Shown here: positions 1 through 7,560 of the stretch, piece after piece | Layout of the letters: the number at the start of each line of letters is the position of its first letter | Numbering within the stretch: the first letter of the stretch is position 1 | Origin: Pseudomonadota bacterium | GTDB taxonomy: Bacteria > Desulfobacterota > Desulfobulbia > Desulfobulbales > Desulfobulbaceae | Reading direction: 5' to 3' | Length of the DNA stretch: 13,630 nt | Assembly (NCBI GenBank): GCA_009778235.1 | Contig: WRKE01000294.1 | Location: forward strand, 1 to 13,630 | Translations under genes and position numbers: made by a program | The notes under the pieces: generated by a model | What the model was told of the DNA's origin: nothing | The model's input: only the letters and a program-made list of their open reading frames with translations | Databases searched by the model: none

Positions 1-1923
1 CACGATACCCTGGAGTTGCTGTACATCTGCCAGGGGCGGATCACCCACCTCGAGGCCTTCAACCTCAAAGACGCGGGCCACGGTATGACCGCGCAGGTCT
101 CGGTCAAGGGCAGCGGCTTTGCGGGCGAAGCGGTGGACATCAACAGTCCGACCCACAACTACCAGATGATCAATGTCCTGCAGAAGGCCTTGAACGAGGA
201 TAATGTTATTGCTCTCAAACGGGCGATCCGGGCCATTATCTGGGATTTTGAGCGGCTGCGCCTGGAAGTGAAGAAACGGTGCGAGGAAGGCAGGACCCAG
301 TCGCTCACCCCAGACAACCAGGCGGCCCTGGAGGCCGAATTGACGGGGATGAACCAGCGGCGGGACGACCTGCTCGAGATCCTGATCAATATCGAGTCGT
401 TCCACAACCGGTACAACAAACGCTACCTCGGGTCCCGCATCGGATCGGGATCGACCGGGCAGTCGCCGTTGCAGCATGGCATGGGGCTGGTGGTGGTGGA
501 CACCCTGCAGCAACGGGCCGTGCGCCAGGTCATGCACGCGCACTGGAGAGGGGAGCGGCGCAAACTGATCCCGGTCAGCGCTCGGATGATCCAGCATCAC
601 CATCGGCGCGGCGCGCCTCCGGCCTCCCTGCCCTGGTACCTGAGGCTCAGGCATAACATCCAGGGCGGCGGCCGGGGGGGAGGGCCGTTGCGGTGGAGCG
701 ATTGGAGTCTGGACCGGTTCGAGGTCCATCCCGGGGTCGAGGGCAATATCGCCACCCTGGGCGGCATCCGCCGCTTGCCCGAGTTCGATATTTATCCGGG
801 CCGCAAGCGGAAGGGCAGCAGCCGACCGTCATGGCGCTACCTCAACACCAACCTGTGCAACACCCTCAAAATCGCGGCAGGCTTCGTGCCGGCCTTTCTT
901 GCCTTTGCCCTGACCAAGGATTGGTGGGTACTGGCCTATTTCGGAGCCGTTATCTGGTTCGGCATCACTGGCGTCCGCAATATCATCCAGTCGATCCTCG
1001 GCGGCGGCGGCCTCAAGCGGTCGCCTCTGCTGCCGTGGAATTCCCTGGTGAGCTGGAGTCGGATCGCCGATTCCCTCTTTTATACCGGCTTCTCGGTGCC
1101 GTTGCTGGATTATTTGGTCAAAACCCTGCTGCTGCAACAGCAGTTAGGGATCACCACCTCCACCAGTCCATTGATCCTCTATTCGGTGATGGCCTTGGCC
1201 AACGGGATCTACGTCTCCACTCACAATACCTTGCGCGGCCTGCCGCCCAGCGCCATTATCGGCAATTTTTTCCGTTCGATCATCTCCATCCCCCTGGCCA
1301 TTCTCTTCAACGACTGCCTGGCCGTGGTGCTGCACTGGGCCGCGGTGCCGCTGGTCGAGGAAGGGTTGCAGAAATGGGCTGCGGTGATCTCCAAGCTTGC
1401 CTCTGACTGCGTGGCCGCAGTGATCGAGGGGTTGGCCGACCGGCAGAGTAACGTCCGCATCCGGCTGGCCGATTACCGCGAGAAGCTCAGTCAGATGTTC
1501 TCGGCCTATGCTCGCCTGGATGTGCTGTTTCCGGAAGAGGATGTGCTCGATCTGCTGCAGTCGCCCAAGGCACTGATCGCGGCCATCCACGAAGAGGCTC
1601 ACGATCTGGAAAAGGTGTTCATCGCCAATGCCCTGGACCTGATGTACATCTGGATGTACCAGCCCAGGGCGCGCAAGGCCCTGCAGCGGATCGTGGCAAT
1701 GATGTCCGCCGAGGAATGGCTGATCTTCTACCGCTCCCAACTGGTGCTCAAGCGGCAGCGCGAAATCAGCCAGGTGTTTGTCGACGGCATAGTGGGACGG
1801 AATTTTGCCAAGGCCCTGGCCTTCTACCTCGACCGCTCCGATGCCTATCTGCTCGACATGGTGGAAATGGGCCGGTACCGGGAGCAGTACCGGCAAAAAC
1901 ACGGCCTGTTGGCCACCGCCTGA
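1..1923 (+). CDS. Large conserved-looking membrane protein, 5' truncated by window edge
   Basis: The reading frame is open from base 1, so the true start lies upstream; 640 codons are visible before TGA. I do not recognise a named family. The first ~280 visible residues are soluble, with a charged, probably helical stretch around residues 65-130 and a basic, glycine-rich stretch near 200-230. About five hydrophobic segments follow (roughly residues 287-305, 308-326, 358-378, 391-407, 427-452), separated by a glycine-rich loop (SILGGGGLKRSPLLPWN). The C-terminal ~185 residues are soluble and helical again. This gives a membrane core between two soluble domains. No catalytic motif stands out. 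GC content and codon use match the neighbouring genes. No partner gene lies downstream on the same strand: the next gene is convergent and the reading ends in a hairpin. Function unknown; the coding call itself is secure. Confidence 0.85.
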   Translation, partial: HDTLELLYICQGRITHLEAFNLKDAGHGMTAQVSVKGSGFAGEAVDINSPTHNYQMINVLQKALNEDNVIALKRAIRAIIWDFERLRLEVKKRCEEGRTQSLTPDNQAALEAELTGMNQRRDDLLEILINIESFHNRYNKRYLGSRIGSGSTGQSPLQHGMGLVVVDTLQQRAVRQVMHAHWRGERRKLIPVSARMIQHHHRRGAPPASLPWYLRLRHNIQGGGRGGGPLRWSDWSLDRFEVHPGVEGNIATLGGIRRLPEFDIYPGRKRKGSSRPSWRYLNTNLCNTLKIAAGFVPAFLAFALTKDWWVLAYFGAVIWFGITGVRNIIQSILGGGGLKRSPLLPWNSLVSWSRIADSLFYTGFSVPLLDYLVKTLLLQQQLGITTSTSPLILYSVMALANGIYVSTHNTLRGLPPSAIIGNFFRSIISIPLAILFNDCLAVVLHWAAVPLVEEGLQKWAAVISKLASDCVAAVIEGLADRQSNVRIRLADYREKLSQMFSAYARLDVLFPEEDVLDLLQSPKALIAAIHEEAHDLEKVFIANALDLMYIWMYQPRARKALQRIVAMMSAEEWLIFYRSQLVLKRQREISQVFVDGIVGRNFAKALAFYLDRSDAYLLDMVEMGRYREQYRQKHGLLATA

Positions 1924-1929
1924 CTAGTG

Positions 1930-1978
1930 CCCGGCCCCTGGATCGGCCGCAATCGGGCCGTTTATTCCTGGGGCCGGG
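1930..1978. terminator. GC-rich hairpin / terminator between convergent genes
   Basis: A perfect 9-bp inverted repeat, CCCGGCCCC (1930-1938) and GGGGCCGGG (1970-1978), extends inward by two more pairs after a T-T mismatch. Nested inside is CGGCC (1944-1948) / GGCCG (1956-1960), followed on the plus strand by TTTATT. The inner hairpin plus T-rich tail fits rho-independent termination of the plus-strand gene ending at 1923. The outer stem runs into the last codons of the minus-strand glycosyltransferase, so one structure may serve both transcripts. Confidence 0.6.
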
Positions 1979-3107
1979 GATGGATGGAGTGGCGGCCATA
2001 GGTCGCCAGCAAGATCCTCACCATGTTCTCAAGGCCGTAGCAATCGGCGATGCGCTGGTGTTGCCGCGCCATCCGTTCCGGGTCCCTCCGGGGCAGCAGG
2101 GCCAGTTCCGCCAATCCTTGGCAGGCGGCCTGGACATCACCATAGTCGACCAGGCGGCAGTCTTCCACCACGGCCAAGGGCTCCACGCTCGACGCTATCC
2201 GGCAGGCCAGCACCGGCAACCCGTTGAGCAGACTCTGGATCAGGGACTGAGAGACGCCTTCCGCTTCAAACGAGGAAAAGAAGCAGAGGTCAAAGGCACT
2301 GAAGAAATGTTCCGGAGCTTCCTGGTGCCCGGCAAAGATCACCCGCTCCTCCACTCCCAGATCATGGGCCATGGTTCGGAGGGCGCGCAACCCCTCCCCA
2401 TCCCCCACGATCATGAAACGGTAGTGCTCAGGCATCGATGCCGCGGTTTTGAGGATGAACCGATGGCCCTTGTAGCTCCGAAGGCAGCCGACATTGCCCA
2501 CCAGAATCTCCTGGTCGCTGATGTGGTAGCGCTGGCGGACCTCGTGCCGGTGGCTGGGCGAGAACTGAAAACGGCGCTCGTCATTGCCGGTCGGGAGGAC
2601 CACCATCTTGGCCGGCGGGATACCGCAGGCGGTCAGCTGCTCGGCGATGGCCCCGCTGCAGGTGAAGATGAGATGGGCAAAACCATAGCTCAGGGTTGAG
2701 GAAACCGGAACCAGGACATGGCGGGTACGGATGACCAACGGCACGCGGCAGAGCCGGGCCAGGGGGCCGGCCATCCAGGAATCGTCGGACGAATGGGTGT
2801 TGACCACCGCAGGCTTAAGCGCCCTGAAAAGACGGAACAGTTCACACCACGACCGGGGCGAGAGTTTACGGAACGAGGCCAGGGTATGGACGGGCAGCCC
2901 TTCGGCCGTAGCCCGCCGAGCCAGCTCCGAGTCGGTTTGAGCGATCAGGGCAACGCGGAAACCGCATTTTTGCATCTGGCGAAGCTCGGTCAGGGTTCGT
3001 ATTTCCTGCCCGCCCCAGACTCGGCTCGACTCGGTGTGGACAATCAAGGGGGGGCGGGATGACATGGAGCTCTTGGTGGTGCCTGCAAAATTAAGCAAAA
3101 AATTCAT
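1962..3107 (-). CDS. Glycosyltransferase family 4 (GT-B fold)
   Basis: A 381-aa cytoplasmic or membrane-associated sugar transferase, probably acting in polysaccharide or lipopolysaccharide assembly. The N-terminal acceptor domain has the glycine-containing opening seen in GT4 enzymes (HTESSRVWGGQE), and a TRHVLVPVS segment follows. The C-terminal donor domain has ILVGNVGCLRSYKGH, then VIFAGHQE, then SSFEAEGVSQSLIQSLLNG. The last is the E-x7-E region, but the second glutamate is a glutamine here. I chose the ATG at 3107 because it overlaps the stop of the upstream nitroreductase (ATGA, 3104-3107), typical of translational coupling, although no good Shine-Dalgarno is visible. An internal ATG at 3065 (MSSRPPLIVHTES) with a weak AAGAG upstream is a real alternative. 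Donor and acceptor sugars cannot be read from the sequence. Confidence 0.85.
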   Translation of the reverse strand: MNFLLNFAGTTKSSMSSRPPLIVHTESSRVWGGQEIRTLTELRQMQKCGFRVALIAQTDSELARRATAEGLPVHTLASFRKLSPRSWCELFRLFRALKPAVVNTHSSDDSWMAGPLARLCRVPLVIRTRHVLVPVSSTLSYGFAHLIFTCSGAIAEQLTACGIPPAKMVVLPTGNDERRFQFSPSHRHEVRQRYHISDQEILVGNVGCLRSYKGHRFILKTAASMPEHYRFMIVGDGEGLRALRTMAHDLGVEERVIFAGHQEAPEHFFSAFDLCFFSSFEAEGVSQSLIQSLLNGLPVLACRIASSVEPLAVVEDCRLVDYGDVQAACQGLAELALLPRRDPERMARQHQRIADCYGLENMVRILLATYGRHSIHPRPQE

Positions 3108-3934
3108 GCCAGCCGTACCCGGTTGATCATTGCCTCGTCGCGCTGGACGGTCCGGTGGTATTGGACCGCGGGTCGGCCAAAGAGCAGGGCGCATCCTCTG
3201 GTATGGTCCTCGGGGATACCCAGCCGTTGGTACAGGTCGGTATCAATGATGGACAGTGCTCCGTGGATCAAGGCGTTCCACAGGGTACCGATGCCCATGG
3301 AGGTGGCCAGCAACTCGAAGTAGCTCATGGCGATGAGGGTGTCGGCATCGTGGGTGGCGATCTCCGGCGGCACCGAGACCATTAACAGGTGGGGGGCATG
3401 ACGGAAGATGATGTCCCGCCCCTGATCCCAGGCCGAGACCACATGGCGGAAATAGCTCTGATTTTTTTCGAGGCGCCTGGCCGCTACCGCCCGGCGCAAT
3501 CCTTCGATGGTCTCAAAACGGAGCACCTCCATGGAGGCTGGATCGTCGATGACCGTGAACAAACATTTCCGGTTGTTCTTGGCGGTGGGGCTGTTGGCCA
3601 CGGTGGATATCATGGCGTCGATCACCTCGGGCGCCAGCGGTTCCGGCAAAAATCGGCGCACCGACCGCCGCCCCTTGATCAGCGCCGTCATCTGGGCGCT
3701 GCTGGGCAGGGTCTGCGGCAGGGGCAGGGAGTCCTCCGGCCTGCGGCCCAGGATCGACAGGGCGCCGGTCGGGCAGATCGCCAGGCAGTGCTGGCAACGG
3801 ATGCAATGGTGCGCCCGTTTGGGGTTGAGCTCCGGATAATCCGGGGCCATTTCAATGATATGAAAGGGGCAGTCGTCGATGCAGGCCCCGCATTGAATAC
3901 AGAGTTCCTGGTTGACGGTGAAGTGCAAATCCAT
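3104..3934 (-). CDS. Nitroreductase-family flavoprotein with N-terminal 2[4Fe-4S] ferredoxin domain
   Basis: A 276-aa cytoplasmic FMN-dependent oxidoreductase. The N-terminus is a bacterial two-cluster ferredoxin: C12-x2-C15-x2-C18-x3-C22-P and C44-x2-C47-x2-C50-x3-C54-P. The nitroreductase fold follows, starting with KGRRSVRRF (87-95), whose arginines and serine match the FMN-phosphate contacts of the family; further on are NSPTAKNNR and a central TLWNALIHG. Such fusions are known in anaerobes, where electrons pass from a ferredoxin-level donor to FMN; the physiological substrate is unknown. I preferred the ATG at 3934 because GAGGAA lies 4 nt upstream of it; the ATG at 3946 has no visible ribosome binding site. 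The gene is first in a two-gene unit and its stop codon overlaps the glycosyltransferase start by 4 nt. Confidence 0.9.
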   Translation of the reverse strand: MDLHFTVNQELCIQCGACIDDCPFHIIEMAPDYPELNPKRAHHCIRCQHCLAICPTGALSILGRRPEDSLPLPQTLPSSAQMTALIKGRRSVRRFLPEPLAPEVIDAMISTVANSPTAKNNRKCLFTVIDDPASMEVLRFETIEGLRRAVAARRLEKNQSYFRHVVSAWDQGRDIIFRHAPHLLMVSVPPEIATHDADTLIAMSYFELLATSMGIGTLWNALIHGALSIIDTDLYQRLGIPEDHTRGCALLFGRPAVQYHRTVQRDEAMINRVRLA

Positions 3935-4423
3935 CGTGTTCCTCATGGGTTGGAAGTTGGGCGCGGCGGGATGCCGCTGCCGGCAGGCCGCGCTGGGTAA
4001 TCAGTTGCGGTTGAGAAGCGTGGGGGAGAGAGGGGCGAGAGGCCGTGGTCGCCCGACAACTGTATAGACTTCGAGGCGCAGTGATTGATACCTCGTCCTT
4101 GATCTATCTCGAACGGCTGAAACTGCTGCCGCTTGCGTTTATATGTCTTTGGCCTGCTGGTCTTGGTTGGGCTTTCTCGTCGCCACGCTCCGAGGGAGAA
4201 AAGTTTGCTGCGCGCCGCCGGAAGGCGTTGTGGCGGGCATTGTACGAATATGGTCGCTCTTTTGCCAGGGAAATATCAGCCGGGTCTGGCGGCCGGCCGG
4301 ACTTGGTGCGGGAAAAAGCTAATCTCTTCGCTTCCTGCGCCTTGACATAGCCAGGGTGCGCGCCGGCTGTCGGGCCGGATTTGCCGCGCCCAGCGCGCTC
4401 TTCACATCCCTGACGTGAGGCGC
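3935..4423. other. Intergenic region, mostly without features
   Basis: About 490 bp separate the nitroreductase start from the thioesterase stop, both on the minus strand. Open frames on either strand are short and their products resemble nothing I know. The only coding-like signal is a PIN-domain start near 4081, described separately. A possible -10 (TATACA on the minus strand, near 4065) could serve the nitroreductase, but no matching -35 is visible. No tRNA-like fold and no strong terminator was seen. Confidence 0.5.
4081..4140 (+). pseudogene. Fragment of a PIN-domain (VapC-like) protein
   Basis: From the GTG at 4081 the plus strand reads VIDTSSLIYLERLKLLPLA. This matches the first strand and helix of PIN-domain ribonucleases, with the metal-binding aspartate in the hydrophobic-D-T/A-S-x-L-I context. 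After about 19 residues the similarity ends: the same frame continues to 4350 as low-complexity, arginine-rich sequence without the later acidic residues or the VPPAV-type segment. A full PIN domain needs ~130 residues. I read this as the start of a decayed toxin-type or solitary PIN gene. No antitoxin-like frame is visible next to it. Nineteen residues leave room for a chance match. Confidence 0.4.
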
Positions 4424-4936
4424 TCAAGCACCTTCGCTCTGCTTAAGAATCGGCAAAAAACGTTCCATGTAATCGGCGCTCATCACCCCCAGCCGGATCG
4501 CCGCCTGGGCTGACAAGACCGCGAAGGTGCCCTCGGCCCTGGCGCAGAGGACCTCTTCCCCGTTGTATATTTCACCGGTCACCGTGACCAGTCGGTCGGA
4601 GATCACCTCGCCGATGGCGCCGATGGCGGTCAGCGGGGTTTCCACCTGGACCGGTTTCCTGAATTCCACGGTCATCGATTTGGTCACCCCGATTTTCCCC
4701 TGCAGGTGGATGACCGACCATCCCATGATCTCATCAAGCATCGTCGAGAGAATGCCGCCGTGCACGGTCCGGTCCCAGCCGGCCATGACCGGGGGCACGC
4801 TGGCAAAGGAATAGAGCCGCTGGCCGTCGGTGTGGAAGGTCATGTGCAACCCCAGGGGATTGCCGGTGCCGCAGCCGAAGCAGTTCTGCCCTTCCAGATT
4901 GGCGATTGGTTTCAGGTCGGGGTGATTGACGAGCAT
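4424..4936 (-). CDS. PaaI-type hotdog-fold thioesterase
   Basis: A 170-aa predicted cytoplasmic acyl-CoA thioesterase. The N-terminus carries the NCFGCGTGNPLGL signature (C19, C22) seen in one branch of the PaaI/4HBT superfamily. The hotdog core follows, with HGGILSTMLDEIMGW (H59-G60-G61; D68-E69), placing the conserved HGG turn and the acidic catalytic residue at the expected spacing. The start at 4936 (MLVNHPDLK) has GAGGAG 9 nt upstream; longer open-frame starts to 5104 add an unrelated proline-rich stretch and were rejected. The gene appears to be monocistronic and is divergent from the cyd operon. The substrate cannot be predicted; housekeeping hydrolysis of aryl- or medium-chain acyl-CoA is typical. 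Confidence 0.85.
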   Translation of the reverse strand: MLVNHPDLKPIANLEGQNCFGCGTGNPLGLHMTFHTDGQRLYSFASVPPVMAGWDRTVHGGILSTMLDEIMGWSVIHLQGKIGVTKSMTVEFRKPVQVETPLTAIGAIGEVISDRLVTVTGEIYNGEEVLCARAEGTFAVLSAQAAIRLGVMSADYMERFLPILKQSEGA

Positions 4937-5160
4937 CTCTGAGCTTCTCCTCATTGCGGGCCCACGGAGGGCTTCACCAGGCTGTGGGGTGGGCGAGTCG
5001 AGTTGGCCGCAGACCTTCGGCCCGGCGGATGGCCACGCCTGGGCCATGCTGCTTAGGTGGTCGATCTGCATCCCTTTTTTATTCGAGCTGGCAGGGGAAG
5101 TCAACCCCTGCGGCGCCCCGGCGGGATGGGGAACTCCTGGCCTGGCCGTGCCGGTTTTAA

Positions 5161-5174
5161 GAAAATTAATTTTC
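5161..5174. repeat. 14-bp perfect palindrome between divergent genes
   Basis: GAAAATTAATTTTC is its own reverse complement and ends 26 bp upstream of the -35 box of the rrf2-cyd promoter. It lies in the 330-bp gap between the divergent thioesterase and rrf2 starts. An AT-rich perfect palindrome in GC-rich DNA may be a dimeric regulator site; identity unknown. The rest of the gap (4937-5160) shows nothing else I can support. Confidence 0.4.
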
Positions 5175-5200
5175 CCGGACAGAATTTTTCGTCTTCATAG

Positions 5201-5229
5201 TTGACATCCCATTTTGAATAAGATATAAA
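5201..5229 (+). promoter_or_regulatory. Sigma70-type promoter of the rrf2-cyd operon
   Basis: TTGACA (5201-5206) is a perfect -35 hexamer. It is followed after exactly 17 bp by TATAAA (5224-5229), a one-mismatch -10. Transcription would begin near 5236, about 35 nt ahead of the preferred rrf2 start. It is the best promoter match I see in the window and the only one upstream of the five-gene cyd block. Confidence 0.8.
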
Positions 5230-5257
5230 AGATTAAAACAGTCCAATATATCTTATT
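5217..5257. promoter_or_regulatory. Inverted-repeat operator candidate overlapping the -10 box
   Basis: AATAAGATATA (5217-5227) and TATATCTTATT (5247-5257) form a perfect 11-bp inverted repeat with a 19-bp spacer. The arms are 30 bp apart, start to start, so they lie on nearly the same helix face. The left arm covers part of the spacer and the -10 box; the right arm ends 1 bp before the ATG at 5259. Because the predicted transcript starts near 5236, only the right arm is transcribed, so an mRNA hairpin is unlikely and a DNA-binding site is favoured. The obvious ligand is the Rrf2 protein encoded next. The AAGAT core resembles half of an NsrR site, but the long spacer is not canonical. Confidence 0.55.
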
Positions 5258-5270
5258 TATGGATCTCCAC

Positions 5271-5756
5271 ATGCGTTTGACCCGTGCTGCCGAATATGCC
5301 ATCCGTTGTATGATTTACCTGTCGCGACAGGGAGAAGAGGTCTTGGTCAGCCGACAGGAAATCGCCCAGAATGCGGATATTCCGACCCATTTTCTGGTCA
5401 AAATCGCCCAGGACCTCGCCAAGGCCGGGTTGATCGGGATCCGCCAGGGGGCGCGCGGCGGGTTTGTCCTCGGCCGGCATCCGTCCGACATCAGCCTGCT
5501 TGAGGTGGTGGAAACCATGATCGGCGAAATCCAACTCAACGATTGCATCGCCCGGCCGTCGGGGTGCAAGGCCAGCTACAATTGCGCCGTGCACCGCGTC
5601 TGGTGGAGGGCCCGCGAACAGTTGCGCGCCACCCTGCGCCAAGTCAATTTCGAGCAGTTGGTCACCGAGACCACCTGTCTGGCTTCTCCCCTTGAGGTGT
5701 CGCAGGAGCCGAAAGACCTCAAAGGGGCTGACCCGCTCCGCAACGAAGTGCAATGA
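5271..5756 (+). CDS. Rrf2-family Fe-S transcriptional regulator (IscR/NsrR-like)
   Basis: A 161-aa winged-helix repressor and first gene of the cytochrome bd operon. It opens with MRLTRAAEYAIRCMIYL, the standard Rrf2 start; this is why I favour the ATG at 5271 (GGA 7 nt upstream) over the ATG at 5259. The recognition helix and wing cover about residues 27-68, including HFLVKIAQDLAKAGLI and the RQGARGGFVL wing. Three cysteines, C92-x6-C99-x5-C105, sit where IscR and NsrR bind [2Fe-2S] or [4Fe-4S] clusters, so sensing of redox state, O2, NO or iron is likely; which one cannot be told from sequence. Its stop overlaps the next start (ATGA, 5753-5756). The promoter just upstream carries an inverted repeat over the -10 box, which suggests autorepression together with control of cydAB. 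Confidence 0.92.
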   Translation: MRLTRAAEYAIRCMIYLSRQGEEVLVSRQEIAQNADIPTHFLVKIAQDLAKAGLIGIRQGARGGFVLGRHPSDISLLEVVETMIGEIQLNDCIARPSGCKASYNCAVHRVWWRAREQLRATLRQVNFEQLVTETTCLASPLEVSQEPKDLKGADPLRNEVQ

Positions 5757-6028
5757 TCACTCAAGCAACAGACCGCCCTTGGCTGGCGACCCGCATCTAC
5801 CGCTTCTACCGCGACGGTTTCCGTCAGATGACCGTGGGCCGCACCTTATGGAAAATAATATTCATCAAGCTGTTTATCATGTTCGCGGTGTTGAAACTCT
5901 TTTTCTTTCCCGATTTCCTGGCGACGCGGTTCGCCACCGATACGCAACGGGCCGATTACGTGATCGAGCAGTTGACGCGACCAGACCCGGCTATGTTCAA
6001 CCCATCAAAGGAGGATAACCATGATTGA
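5753..6028 (+). CDS. DUF4492 small membrane protein of cytochrome bd operons
   Basis: A 91-aa protein with one hydrophobic segment (about residues 33-54). It contains the DUF4492 core GRTLWKIIFIKLFIM...FFFPDFL. It starts with an amphipathic stretch (TRIYRFYRDGFRQMTVG) and ends in a soluble tail. The family is known to sit directly upstream of cydA in several phyla, and a role as accessory subunit or assembly factor of the bd oxidase is generally assumed rather than proven. It is tightly coupled on both sides: the start overlaps the rrf2 stop by 4 nt, and its last 8 nt overlap the cydA start. The strong cydA ribosome binding site (AAAGGAGG, 6007-6014) lies inside its final codons, so the two genes are constrained together. 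Confidence 0.85.
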   Translation: MITQATDRPWLATRIYRFYRDGFRQMTVGRTLWKIIFIKLFIMFAVLKLFFFPDFLATRFATDTQRADYVIEQLTRPDPAMFNPSKEDNHD

Positions 6029-7559
6029 AAATTTGGACCTTGGCATGGTCAACTGGGCCAGGGCGCAGTTTGCCCTGACCGCCATGTACCACTGGATTTT
6101 TGTCCCGCTCACCCTGGGCATAAGCTGGATTATCGCTTTCTATCACACCATCTATGTGCGGACCGGGAGCGAGGAGTGGAAACGGCTGACCAGATTCTGG
6201 ATGAAGCTCTTTGGCATCAACTTCGCCATCGGCGTGGCCACGGGCATCATCATGGAGTTCGAGTTCGGCACCAACTGGTCGAACTACTCCTGGATGGTCG
6301 GCGACATCTTCGGCGCCCCCCTGGCGGTGGAGGGTATTGTTGCCTTTTTCATCGAAGCCACCTTCTTTGCGGTGATGTTTTTTGGCTGGAACCGTGTTTC
6401 CAAGGGATTTCATCTCTTCTCCACCTGGATGGTGGCGGTGGGTTCCAACCTCTCGGCGGTGTGGATTCTGGTGGCCAATTCCTGGATGCAGTATCCAGTG
6501 GGTCAGGCCTTCAATCCCGACACCGCCCGGTTCGAGATGCAGAATTTTTTCGAGGTCGCCCTTTCGCCCTTTGCGGTTAACAAGTTCACCCACACCACCA
6601 GCGCATCGATGATGATGGGGGCGCTTTTCATCATTTCGATCTCCTCCTGGTACCTGCTGCGTGGCCGCCATGTGATCATGGCCAAGCGTTCGATCGTGGT
6701 CGCCGCCTCCCTGGGCTTGATCGCCTCTATTTTCACCATCTTCAACGGCGACGAATCGGCCTATCAGATCGCCCAGGTTCAGCCGATGAAACTGGCCGCC
6801 GTCGAAGGGCTCTACGAAGGGCAGACCAACGCCGGACTGGCGGTCTTCGGCGTCATCAATCAAGACAAGAAGGTCTATGACAGCCAGCCCGCCTTCACTG
6901 GTTTCAATGTTCATGTCCCCGGCGTGTTGTCCTTGATGGCCAACCGGTCTTTCGGCTCCTTTGTGCCGGGGATGAAGGATTTGACCTACGGCAACGCCGA
7001 GCACAACATCCTGGGAGCGGCGCAGAAGATGGAACTCGGCCAAAAGGCGGTGGCCAGCCTCGATGCCTACCGGCAGGCCAAAAAGGCCGGTGACGCGGCC
7101 GCCGCCGAGGTGCAACTCGCCGCCTTCAACGAGAACAAGGTCCATCTCGGATACGGCTATCTGAACAAGGCCGATGAGGCGGTGCCGCCGGTGGCGTTGA
7201 ACTTCTACGCCTTTCGGATCATGATTGCCTTAGGTATCCTGTTCCCGCTGATTTTCATCGGCTACCTTCTCTTCTCGTATAGGGGGAGCCTGGAGCGCAA
7301 GAAATGTCTGCTGGGCCTGGGCACCATCACCTATGTCCTGGGCATCATCGCCTCCCAGGCGGGATGGATCGTGGCCGAGGTGGGCCGGCAGCCCTGGGCC
7401 ATCCAGGATCTGCTCCCGGTGACCGTCGCCCGGACCAATCTGACCGCGGGCACGGTGCAAACCACCTTCTTTATGTTCCTTGTCCTCTTCACCCTGCTGT
7501 TGATCGCCGAGATCAGCATCATGGCCAAACAGATCAATATCGGACCGGAGGAAAACTGA
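6021..7559 (+). CDS. cydA: Cytochrome bd quinol oxidase subunit I
   Basis: A 512-aa inner-membrane subunit that binds hemes b558, b595 and d and oxidises quinol to reduce O2 to water. Nine transmembrane helices are expected for the family. Ligands line up with E. coli CydA: H24 (E. coli H19), H191 (H186) and M401 in FRIM (M393). The quinol-site residues K257 and E262 in KLAAVE match K252 and E257. GRQPW is at 455-459. The loop between the KLAAVE segment and FRIM is about 140 residues, so this is the long Q-loop form. AAAGGAGG sits 6 nt upstream of the ATG, inside the DUF4492 gene. cydB begins 2 nt after the stop. In an anaerobe the likely role is oxygen removal or detoxification more than growth respiration. 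Confidence 0.97.
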   Translation: MIENLDLGMVNWARAQFALTAMYHWIFVPLTLGISWIIAFYHTIYVRTGSEEWKRLTRFWMKLFGINFAIGVATGIIMEFEFGTNWSNYSWMVGDIFGAPLAVEGIVAFFIEATFFAVMFFGWNRVSKGFHLFSTWMVAVGSNLSAVWILVANSWMQYPVGQAFNPDTARFEMQNFFEVALSPFAVNKFTHTTSASMMMGALFIISISSWYLLRGRHVIMAKRSIVVAASLGLIASIFTIFNGDESAYQIAQVQPMKLAAVEGLYEGQTNAGLAVFGVINQDKKVYDSQPAFTGFNVHVPGVLSLMANRSFGSFVPGMKDLTYGNAEHNILGAAQKMELGQKAVASLDAYRQAKKAGDAAAAEVQLAAFNENKVHLGYGYLNKADEAVPPVALNFYAFRIMIALGILFPLIFIGYLLFSYRGSLERKKCLLGLGTITYVLGIIASQAGWIVAEVGRQPWAIQDLLPVTVARTNLTAGTVQTTFFMFLVLFTLLLIAEISIMAKQINIGPEEN

Positions 7560-7560
7560 C

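Noticed and set aside
1144..1902. 252-codon minus-strand frame inside the first gene
   Set aside because: It is a shadow of a GC-rich coding region; the His/Gln/Gly-rich product is typical of antisense frames.
4104..4427. 107-codon minus-strand frame adjoining the thioesterase stop
   Set aside because: It starts with TTG, has no ribosome binding site, is arginine/proline-rich and matches nothing I know; it runs antisense to the PIN fossil.
4937..5104. N-terminal extension of the PaaI-type thioesterase to 5104
   Set aside because: The added 56 residues are unlike the family, and a good GAGGAG ribosome binding site supports the ATG at 4936.
5997..7145. 382-codon minus-strand frame opposite cydA
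   Set aside because: cydA is certain from its heme ligands; the antisense product is His/Gly/Asp-rich shadow sequence.
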